Below, one piece after another: positions 6,777-14,300 of a DNA stretch of 14,513 nt. The DNA is from Candidatus Poseidoniales archaeon (GTDB lineage: Archaea; Thermoplasmatota; Poseidoniia; Poseidoniales; Poseidoniaceae). Both the position numbers and the translations under genes were made by a program. The stretch lies in the NCBI GenBank assembly GCA_012270265.1, contig JAAXIR010000227.1:1-14513 (forward strand), read 5' to 3'. Positions within the stretch are counted from its first letter, which is position 1, and each line of letters starts with the position of its first letter. The notes beneath the pieces were generated by a model. It had not been told where the DNA came from and made no database searches. It saw only the letters and a list, made by a program, of their open reading frames with translations.

Positions 6777-7617
6777 TCATGGCTCGAGTTCGCAATTGTG
6801 CGAGTCGATCTGGGAAGTGGCCTAGAGCAAAGGCAACCAGTTCTGCGAGGTGAATCACAGGAACGGAGGTATCCTTTCCAGTAACCTTGCCTGCTTTGAC
6901 CTGGTAAGAGTCGAGGTTTGCATGCGAGATGGTGCATGCGCTAACAACCAATTGTGCACCGTTTGCTTTTGCTTCAGAGAGGACCGATGCGGTCATGCGG
7001 AGTGCAGTTTTCTCGTTGGTGAGGAGGCTTGGCGATCCAACGCTTTGGCATCGTGCTTCGTACGCTACTGGCGTACCACCAAGAGCCGTGATGAGGTCCT
7101 CGAGATAGTGTGGGTCAAACGGGTCGTCGTCTCCACAGAAGCCTTCTCGTTGCATGTATGGACCGTAATAGGCAGCGACCTTCATGTTGAGAGGATTCAA
7201 GACGGCAGCTTTGACCTTCTCAAGGCCGATTTCTTCGACAAGCAGGTGAAGGAGATGGCGAGACTTGGATTCACCAGCATACTCAATCTTCGAAGTACGT
7301 GCAATGAGATTGTTCAGTTGTGATGCCATCACTGGGTTGGCTTCCATGGTTGCAGCCGTATCGCAGTGAATGCTGTGCGATGTTGCACAGGAGGTCATAA
7401 TGTCAAGTCCCTTTTCTTCAGCAAGAGCAAGGTTCCTTGCTGCGAGTGCGTGTTGAAGACGTGGTGAGGCCTGACGGATGATGTTACCACCATCCGACGT
7501 TGCTTTTGGAAGTTCAATCAAATCGATTCCCAAGGTTTTGCAAAGAGGTTGAATGCAATCCTCAACCTCCATCATTGCGCCTCTTGCAACATTTCCGGGA
7601 TAGTAGGCTACCTTCAT
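6763..7617 (-). CDS. HdrB/SdhE-like CCG-domain protein lacking most cluster cysteines
   Basis: 284 residues with the two-repeat CCG fold of heterodisulfide reductase subunit B, SdhE and the C-terminal half of TfrB. Family features are MKVAYYPG at the start, LAARNLALAEEKGLDIM, KVAAYYGPYMQR, LEDLITALGGTPV, SLLTNEKTALRM, SACTISHANLDSYQ and PVIHLAELVAFALG. HdrB normally uses ten cysteines, five per repeat. Here repeat 1 has Asn9 for the 'YYPGC' cysteine, Ser-Asp (41-42) for the CC pair, Cys77 kept and Ser80. Repeat 2 has Pro153, Ser-Val (192-193), Cys228 kept and Ser231. Non-cubane clusters of the HdrB kind can hardly form. The ATG at 7617 follows GAGGTG; a TTG just before it is not the start. 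It lies 9 bases after the upstream fusion gene, which is altered in the same way, so the two probably act together. Actual role unknown. Confidence 0.85.
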   Translation of the reverse strand: MKVAYYPGNVARGAMMEVEDCIQPLCKTLGIDLIELPKATSDGGNIIRQASPRLQHALAARNLALAEEKGLDIMTSCATSHSIHCDTAATMEANPVMASQLNNLIARTSKIEYAGESKSRHLLHLLVEEIGLEKVKAAVLNPLNMKVAAYYGPYMQREGFCGDDDPFDPHYLEDLITALGGTPVAYEARCQSVGSPSLLTNEKTALRMTASVLSEAKANGAQLVVSACTISHANLDSYQVKAGKVTGKDTSVPVIHLAELVAFALGHFPDRLAQLRTRAMIIGG

Positions 7618-7626
7618 CAAAACACC

Positions 7627-9591
7627 TCAAAATCGCTGATCAAGTTCGTTGAACAGACTCACGACTTCGTGATGTCCCTCTACCTTGCCATTGAACATGT
7701 TCGGAATCTTACCTACACCTGCTGGTGGAAGGAGAAGAGCTTGGAGACTTCGAATAGGAGGCCCGCCGGTTCGTGTGAATCCGAGCATCATACGTGCGGA
7801 CACACCAGAGAAGACGTTGGAGACGAGACCCAATGGACCGAGAACTTGTCGATAGAGCGTCGTTTCGTTGAGTTTTCCAGACCACTTAACCGAGCGACCG
7901 TACCACTTGACGAGTCGTCCATGGCGGCCTGCGTTCTTGTACTCGGTAAGCAAACGACTTCGGGCATCGTTGAGCGTGTTTGAGAGCATAGCACCAGTAG
8001 CACCATGTCGAGCAATGGAAGCAGAGTCTGCTTCACTCCAAATACCGCCCTTTCCTTGAAGCGATGCCATCAATTGAGCACGGTGCTTTTCTGAGGTTCG
8101 TGGATCGTTGATGCGGACCCATCGCTGAAGGTGAATACCGGGGCCTTCGTATTCCGAGTCGAAATCGACCGTGTCGGACATGCCATGAACGAGCATGTGG
8201 CTTGATACAGCGTTCATCTGGTGAAGAGCTAATGCCGTCTCAGAGGCAAGGACACCAACGGCTTGTCCACTGAGCAAGCGCTCTCCTTCGCGAGGATCGG
8301 CTTGCATCCATGGGTTTGCTTTACTTCGGTTTTCTTCGAACTTTCGAGTATCGACAATCAGGTCACGGATGACCGGGTAACCTGGCAGAGGCTCGATCTT
8401 CAGTTTGCCGTTGGAGACAAGATCGCCTACACGAGCAACGTCTGAGAGAACGACACGTCCGTTCGCACGAACACCTGTTGTTGCTGCTCCACCGACAACA
8501 CCGCGGCGGAAGGCGAAACTCCCGTCAACGTCTCGCTGGAAGGTTGTAAACAAGTCCTCGAGCGATGCTGATGCTGGAACTGCAGTAGCGATTACGTCCC
8601 AACCTCGCTCTCCTTGAGCAGGGCAGTAGCGGAACAATTCGAGTTCTACTTGAATTTCAGTTGCATCGATGATTCCAGGAGCGAAGTCACCTTCGATGAC
8701 ATCGTCGTCATCAGAGGTTCCGTAAGCGATCATTTCCTCAATGAGTTCAACTTGGAGCGTTCCTGAATCGTCAACACAGGCGATGCGAGGAAGTGCTTCT
8801 TGCACCCACTCGGCCCACGGTGGCTCAAAGTCCACATCGCAGAGTTTGATTTCTTGCACACTTGTTGCACCAAGACCTGCGAGTTTTCCATCCCAATCAA
8901 GACCTGCCTTACAGAACTCATCGTAGGATGTGTCTCCAATGGCACAAACGGAGTAATGCATAGATGCGAGTGCAGGAGCATCGGATTGAACTGATTGCCA
9001 CAATGCCTCAGCATTGTCTGGCATTTCTCCCTCACCCCATGTTGAGGTAATGACGAGGAGGCGCTTGATGTTGGCGAGATTGGATTTGTCGTAGCCATCC
9101 ATGTCGACGACGCTTGCTTCGAGACCATAGTTGGAAGCCATCTTTGCCGTTTTCTCAGCAAGCCCAGCAGCGTTGCCTGTTTGTGAACCAAAGAGGATGG
9201 TCAGTGAGCGGTCTCCGCCCATCAGTGCAGTAAGTTCCTCAGATGCAGCGCCACCGACTGCGACGGCTGCAGGAGCGGCCTCAACCGCGGCTTCAGCGGC
9301 TGGTGCTTCCGCAACATCCTCGGTTTCAGCACCATCAGCAACGAGTTCGAACTTGATGACTTCGACCGGACATGCCTCAGCAGCTTCGAGGATGATGTCA
9401 GCGTATTGTGCCCCGAGATCACCAGTGAGTGGACTCTTGCCTTCGTTTCGGTCAAAGGCTCCATCAAGGCGAACTGCAGCAAGGATCTGTGATGTTTCAT
9501 CTGTCACTTCGAACACTTCTGGTGCGATGTCTTGACATGCATCACAGGTGATACAATCTTCGTCAATCCAAACCTTTGCAACGACTGTCAT
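7627..9591 (-). CDS. Ferredoxin-flavodoxin-SdhB-like fusion with a cluster-free SdhB domain
   Basis: 654 residues. Residues 1-85 form a one-cluster ferredoxin: Cys13, Cys16 and Cys19 in CITCDAC, and Cys74 in ACPVEVI. An Ala/Glu-rich linker (about 86-120) follows. Residues 129-272 are a flavodoxin of the CysJ/P450-reductase type, with GSQTGNA (135-141), TSTWGEGEMP (182-191) and IGDTSYDEFC (218-227) for FMN binding. Residues 313-550 follow the SdhB/FrdB/TfrB iron-sulfur subunit: ELELFRYCP, DGSFAFRR, ANGRVVL, EPLPGYPVIRDLIVD, NPWMQ, YEGPGIHLQRWVRINDPR, NDARSRLL. However, all [2Fe-2S] and 4Fe/3Fe ligand cysteines are replaced, and the only Cys after residue 273 is in YCPAQ. The last 100 residues are unassigned and basic. 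GGAGG lies 7 bases before the ATG. The HdrB-like gene follows 9 bases downstream. It probably moves electrons between ferredoxin and FMN; the SdhB-like part may be structural or regulatory. Confidence 0.85.
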   Translation of the reverse strand: MTVVAKVWIDEDCITCDACQDIAPEVFEVTDETSQILAAVRLDGAFDRNEGKSPLTGDLGAQYADIILEAAEACPVEVIKFELVADGAETEDVAEAPAAEAAVEAAPAAVAVGGAASEELTALMGGDRSLTILFGSQTGNAAGLAEKTAKMASNYGLEASVVDMDGYDKSNLANIKRLLVITSTWGEGEMPDNAEALWQSVQSDAPALASMHYSVCAIGDTSYDEFCKAGLDWDGKLAGLGATSVQEIKLCDVDFEPPWAEWVQEALPRIACVDDSGTLQVELIEEMIAYGTSDDDDVIEGDFAPGIIDATEIQVELELFRYCPAQGERGWDVIATAVPASASLEDLFTTFQRDVDGSFAFRRGVVGGAATTGVRANGRVVLSDVARVGDLVSNGKLKIEPLPGYPVIRDLIVDTRKFEENRSKANPWMQADPREGERLLSGQAVGVLASETALALHQMNAVSSHMLVHGMSDTVDFDSEYEGPGIHLQRWVRINDPRTSEKHRAQLMASLQGKGGIWSEADSASIARHGATGAMLSNTLNDARSRLLTEYKNAGRHGRLVKWYGRSVKWSGKLNETTLYRQVLGPLGLVSNVFSGVSARMMLGFTRTGGPPIRSLQALLLPPAGVGKIPNMFNGKVEGHHEVVSLFNELDQRF

Positions 9592-9608
9592 TTCATGACC
9601 TCCAAAGC

Positions 9609-9623
9609 GTCCGCTTCGCGGAC
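9609..9623. repeat. Inverted repeat just before the fusion gene ribosome binding site
   Basis: GTCCGC and GCGGAC with a 3-base loop form a perfect 6-pair stem. On the minus strand it lies 5 bases upstream of GGAGG, close enough to affect ribosome access. It could also be a protein-binding palindrome. Confidence 0.45.
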
Positions 9624-9656
9624 AATTTTGCCACCGAACATCGGCCTTTCAACCTT

Positions 9657-9672
9657 GCCACGTAACCGTGGC
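9657..9672. repeat. Inverted repeat downstream of the thermosome gene
   Basis: GCCACG and CGTGGC with a 4-base loop form a perfect 6-pair stem, about 30 bases after the thermosome stop. It may protect the 3' end of that mRNA or belong to the leader of the next gene. There is no U-run after it on the minus strand. Confidence 0.35.
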
Positions 9673-9674
9673 CC

Positions 9675-9691
9675 GTTTTGTTATGTTTTTT
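9675..9691 (-). promoter_or_regulatory. Possible promoter of the fusion/HdrB-like pair
   Basis: On the minus strand this reads AAAAAACATAACAAAAC, the only AT-rich tract between the thermosome stop and the fusion start. If it acts as the TATA region, RNA would begin near 9655-9660 and include the hairpin at 9609-9623 in a leader of about 65 bases. It has no canonical TATA, so this is tentative. It is A-rich rather than T-rich on the transcribed sense, so it is not an archaeal oligo-T terminator for the thermosome gene. Confidence 0.25.
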
Positions 9692-9701
9692 GAGCGACTC
9701 A

Positions 9702-11324
9702 TCACATATGGAAGTCGTCTTCGCCACCAAATCCATCGGCCATGCTGACGCCCTTGGAGGAGATGACATCGTCAATTCGTAGAATCATGATGGCCGTTTC
9801 TGTAGCAGACTGGATTGCTTGTTCAACAACTCGTAGTGGTTCCAGGACGTTTGCCGCTTGCATGTCAACAACACCGCCTTCGTAAACGTTGATTCCAGCA
9901 TGCGATGCACCATCAGCGTGGGCTTTGCGCAGAGCGATGATGGTCGTGACAGGGTCAAGCCCAGCGTTCTCAGCGAGGGTACGTGGAATGATTTCAAGAG
10001 CAGATGCGAAGGCTTCGATGGCCATTTGCTCACGTCCGCCGATGGATTCAGCGTACGTCCGGAGATCACGACTCAGTGCAGCGAGAACACTGCCACCGCC
10101 AGTAAGGACTGCACCATCTTCCCAAGCAACCGAAACGACACCAACAGCATCATCGAATGCACGTCGGATTTCATCGACGACGTGTTCTGTTCCACCTCGA
10201 AGGAGGACGGAAACAGACTTTGCCTCAGGACATCCTGTGATGAACGTCATGTCGCTTTCTCCAATCTTTCGCTCTTCGACACGGGCAGCTTGTCCGAGGT
10301 CGTCCGCTGAAAGGTCGTCCATGTTCGTAACAATACGTCCACCAGTTGCCTTGGAGAGGGCTTCCATGTCCGATTTCTTAGCACGGCGTATGGCGAAGAC
10401 CCCAGCCTTGCTGAGGTAATGCTGCGCAAGCTCATCGATTCCTTTCTGACATACAAGCACGTTTGCACCGGATGCGGTGATTTTGTCGACCAAACCTCGA
10501 ATGTAGTTCTCTTCTTCTGCAAGGAACGATGCGAGTTGGTTTGGATCGGTGATCTGAATCTTTGCGTCGACTTCGGTCTTCTTGACTTCGACAGCGGAGT
10601 TCACAAGCGCAATCTTGGCATCGTTGATGCTGCGTGGCATACCTGCATGAACACGTTCCTTGTCGAGGAGAATTCCATCGATAAGGGATGAATCTTTGAT
10701 GGAGCCACCTTGTCGCTTCTCAACTTTGATATCGCTCAAATCGACCAAGCGCTCACCTTCATCAATGACGCCAACAGCATTCACTGCACGAACACAGATA
10801 TCGGCCATGAAGGCCTTGACGGCTCCAGCTGATTTTCCTGTGAGCGAGGTCTTTGCGACCTCAAGGAGAACCTCGTCGTTTCCTTCTGTCGAAATTCCAT
10901 GACTCTCAAGCAACGAGATGGCCTTTTCAGCAGCCAAACGGAATCCTTCACAGATGACGGTAGGATGGACATTCTGTTCGATCAGGTCTTCCGAGCGCTT
11001 GAGAAGCTCACCAGAAAGGACGACTGCAGAGGTTGTTCCATCGTAGCAGTGTTGCTCTTGGGTTTTGGCAACTTCGATTATCATCTTGGCTGCTGGATGT
11101 TCGAGGTCCATTTCCTTGAGGATGTTTGCACCATCGTTCGTAATGACCACGTCGCCCATCGAATCAACAAGCATTTTGTCCATGCCTTTTGGACCCAACG
11201 TGGACCGAACGGAGTCTGCAACTGCCTTTGCAGCAGCGATGTTGTTTGATTGTGCACTACGGCCTCGTGTGCGTTGTGTTCCTTCTTTGAGAATGAAGAT
11301 TGGTGCCTGTCCGTTACCATACAT
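9702..11324 (-). CDS. thsA: Thermosome subunit (group II chaperonin)
   Basis: ATP-driven protein-folding chaperonin of archaea, forming a closed double ring with a built-in lid. The 540 residues from the ATG at 11324 begin MYGNGQAPIFILKEGTQRTRG, matching thermosome starts. A GTG nine bases upstream is part of the AGGTGA ribosome binding site and is rejected. Equatorial domain signatures are STLGPKGMDKMLVDSMGD and VVITNDGANILKEM near the N-terminus. The apical region includes DLSDIKVEKRQGGSIKDS and GVFAIRRAKKSDM. The C-terminal equatorial part has ALTGGGS-type AVLTGGGSVLAALSRDLR and ILRIDDVISS. Two oddities: the ATP-binding motif usually written VGDGTT reads CYDGTT here (Tyr at about residue 94, with Asp95 kept), and the tail GFGGEDDFHM lacks the usual GGM repeats. 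It lies between the surface protein gene and the fusion gene, all on one strand. Confidence 0.95.
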   Translation of the reverse strand: MYGNGQAPIFILKEGTQRTRGRSAQSNNIAAAKAVADSVRSTLGPKGMDKMLVDSMGDVVITNDGANILKEMDLEHPAAKMIIEVAKTQEQHCYDGTTSAVVLSGELLKRSEDLIEQNVHPTVICEGFRLAAEKAISLLESHGISTEGNDEVLLEVAKTSLTGKSAGAVKAFMADICVRAVNAVGVIDEGERLVDLSDIKVEKRQGGSIKDSSLIDGILLDKERVHAGMPRSINDAKIALVNSAVEVKKTEVDAKIQITDPNQLASFLAEEENYIRGLVDKITASGANVLVCQKGIDELAQHYLSKAGVFAIRRAKKSDMEALSKATGGRIVTNMDDLSADDLGQAARVEERKIGESDMTFITGCPEAKSVSVLLRGGTEHVVDEIRRAFDDAVGVVSVAWEDGAVLTGGGSVLAALSRDLRTYAESIGGREQMAIEAFASALEIIPRTLAENAGLDPVTTIIALRKAHADGASHAGINVYEGGVVDMQAANVLEPLRVVEQAIQSATETAIMILRIDDVISSKGVSMADGFGGEDDFHM

Positions 11325-11384
11325 GTTGTTCACCTTCTGTTGGGGGCGAGTTGCTGTGGGTCTTGAACCCTACGACTGAGCAGT

Positions 11385-14300
11385 TTACAACTGTCCGTCA
11401 AGATATTGTTGACCGTAATGCTCCCATTGCTCCATTGTCCAACCATCCGGGAGTCCACCAGGTGGGAGAGGAGGGCCTGCAGAAACAGGTGCAGGCGGTG
11501 CAGCTTCTGGAACTGCGACCGGCTCAGGACTTGGGGGTGCAGCTGTTGGAACGGTAGGTGCAGCTGCGACCGCTCCGTAGGTCGCTGTCAAGGAATCTTG
11601 GTACATATCGTCCCAATCGTCGAGATCGTCTTCCTTCTCTATGGTGGTAAGAATCTTGAACGTGATGAATCCAAGGACGCCAACAACAATCAGGAATCCA
11701 GACCAGAGAACGATGTTCTTGACCAATTCACCATCATCTTCGGAAGATGCACCATCTCCCTCACCTGCGGTCGGGGTCTGCTTTTGCAGGACAACGGTGA
11801 GTTTCGCAGTCGGGGAGTCTGCCACGGTCAACGACGTAGCATAAATTGTGAAGTTCACGGTGAGCGTATCGGAAGGTAGGTTGATCAGGGTCGCTTCGCT
11901 GACCTGGACCTCAACCGTGACTGTTCGAGACATGTCTGACTCAAGTGCGAACTGACGGTCATCGCTGTCGATTCGGACACTGAGATAACTCGACCAATCG
12001 CCATCAACCTTGTCCATTGAAATGGTTTGTGAAGGGTAGACCAGTGGGTTGAGTTTGTTCTTGACCTCGATGTCCATGACGTAAATGAGGTCTGCTTCTT
12101 CGATGGAAATCGGTGCAGGTGGTGTCAAGTCAATGGTTCCTTGACGGCCGACAAGATACGTTGCCTCTCCAGTGTCAGAAATGCTTGGGTCGTTGACGGA
12201 GGTAGCGGTCAAGCCGAGTGTTCGAGAACCGTCTGCATCAGCAAGGAATCGGAATCGTACTCGAGCATCCCAAGATTCACCAGAAGGAATGATCGGTGTT
12301 GTCGCAACATCACCAATTGGAACTGGATCGATGAGCGCTGCGACCATGCCATCCGGGACATCAAGCGTAATGGTAAACCGATCATCGCTGTTACCGTAAT
12401 TGGTGATGTTGAACGTGCGGTCAGTTGTATCCATTGAACCAGGCAAGAACGATTGGTCGGAGGATTCATCCATGACAATAACAGCTGCAGTATCCAGAAT
12501 CTCGACATTGATTCTGTACGTAACGGAAACGGAGGCATCATCCACGTTGGTTGCGATGACATCGACGTAGTATGGAGCAGGGGACAATCCCACCGGCATT
12601 GGGAGGGTCAGAATGAGCGTTGTCTCTCCATCCCATGCATCGAGGATAGCGGTAGTTTCGCCTGCAAGTTCTGCGCCGAGGAGGTACTGGTGCGGTCCGC
12701 CGAGTGAGAGCGCGTATTGCTCATCGTCGTTACCGAGGTTGAGCAGTGTCATGTAAACCGTTTCAGTGACACCATCTGCAGCGCTCGAGAAGGTGTTCTC
12801 ATCAGCGGAAATACTTGCTTGTCGCAAAATCGGAACCTCGATGTTTCGTCCAAGGATATCTGCCCCGAACAACGATGTTCCACACGAAGGACAGGTGGCT
12901 CGCAAATTAAAGGAAACGACACCAGGTGTTGCAAGGTTGTTTGCTGTGACATTGAGCTTCAAGTTGATGACCTCTGCTTTACCGAGGATGATTGGATTAG
13001 GGACCGGCACGCCTGTTTCATCCTCAACAACGGCGCTCCATCCATCATCGGAGAACGTTGTTACAAGGTTGTACGAGGCATCACGGTTACCGATGTTCTG
13101 GAGACGCACTGGGATGAGACCTGATTCACCTGGTAGCAATGTATCTGCAAGAAGCGGTGTTTGTGAGGTCAAAGAAACACCAAACTGCTCTGTAACAGCG
13201 AGATTCATCGACACGCGACCTTTCTCGCCAGAGTTGGTGCCGCCACTGTCTCTGAACCACACCTGCCATGTTTGTTGTTGAACGTCTGCACCTGCAGGGA
13301 TGCTGATGTTGACGTAAACGTCTGTAGTTTCACCTGCACCAAGTCCTTGGATGATGACCGGTGAAAAGAAGTCGTTCGGGTTCGTTGTTTCAATTCGAAT
13401 TGAAGGGAATGCTGGATCCATCCAAGTCAAGTTGGTGACGTTGGAGTAGACGGAAATGGTCGCACTGGAGTACCCGTTGTTGGTCACCATACAGTGAAGA
13501 GAAACGGTGTTAGAAGGAGGTGACGAGTAACCCGCTTCTGGATTGTCGCAATCGATGTCAAGTTCGAAGTCTGCAACCTTGGAGATTCCGAATTGGATGA
13601 AGTCGTCAACGTGCATGCCTTCAGAGGCACCGCTGTTATCCGAGTTGAACAACAGACCAATTGAATACGAGTTACCGCCAAGGAAGAGATCAGGGTTGGA
13701 AAGGCCTGGAATTTGAGCCCAGTCGACTTGAGGATCCCATGAAACGTTGGTCCATTGACCCGGAGCTGGACTTGGCGCAGCGTTCGTGAAGTTCCATGTC
13801 AGCGATTCCATCTTGTTGTTGTAATTTCCAGAGCCTCGCCACAACTCGAAAGCGACGTTGTCACCTGCAGCGAGCGAGCCCCATGTTTGAGCGTAGAATT
13901 GTGTTGAGATGTATTCACCAGCAAAGAACGTCTTACGGCAGATGTAGGTTTGGTAGGTCTGCGACATTCCAGGATCGAGTTGTCCAAGTGCGCCGCATTG
14001 TCCACCAGCAGGGAAGAACATGTGAACAAGACGGTCGTGGGCACCGGATGGATAGTCTGCGCCAGGGTTGGAATGTCGCCAGTGGTCTGTTCCTTCAGGC
14101 CCTCCTGTATCGGTTTGCCAACTTCCTCCACCAGTCGCGTCACCACCGCTGGAAGGGTATCGGCCTGAAATAAAGGTTGGAGTTTCGACTGCGAGTGTCG
14201 TACCATCGAATTTATCCTTCATGATGGCGACTGGTACGGCCTGCTCGAGGACATCGTTGTCGTTCAAATCGTCTCCTGAGTAAAGCACGCTGGCTCGAAT

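Larger units (their letters stand above)
9592..9701. other. Intergenic stretch between the thermosome and fusion genes, with two hairpins
   Basis: 110 bases. It holds two perfect short inverted repeats: GCCACG-TAAC-CGTGGC (9657-9672) and GTCCGC-TTC-GCGGAC (9609-9623). The second sits 5 bases before the ribosome binding site of the fusion gene. An AT-rich tract at 9675-9691 reads A-rich on the minus strand. Confidence 0.7.

Noticed and set aside
7627..9591. The fusion gene as a pseudogene or sequencing artefact because its clusters are missing
   Set aside because: The frame is intact over 654 codons, other conserved residues are kept, substitutions at cysteine positions are full codon changes spread over three motifs, and the neighbour shows the same pattern.
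11334..11384. tRNA T-arm-like string GGGTTCAAGACCC before the thermosome gene (minus strand)
   Set aside because: The stem has only about four pairs, no acceptor stem can be formed with the flanks, and the upstream sequence is coding. At most it is a small hairpin in a 51-base gap.
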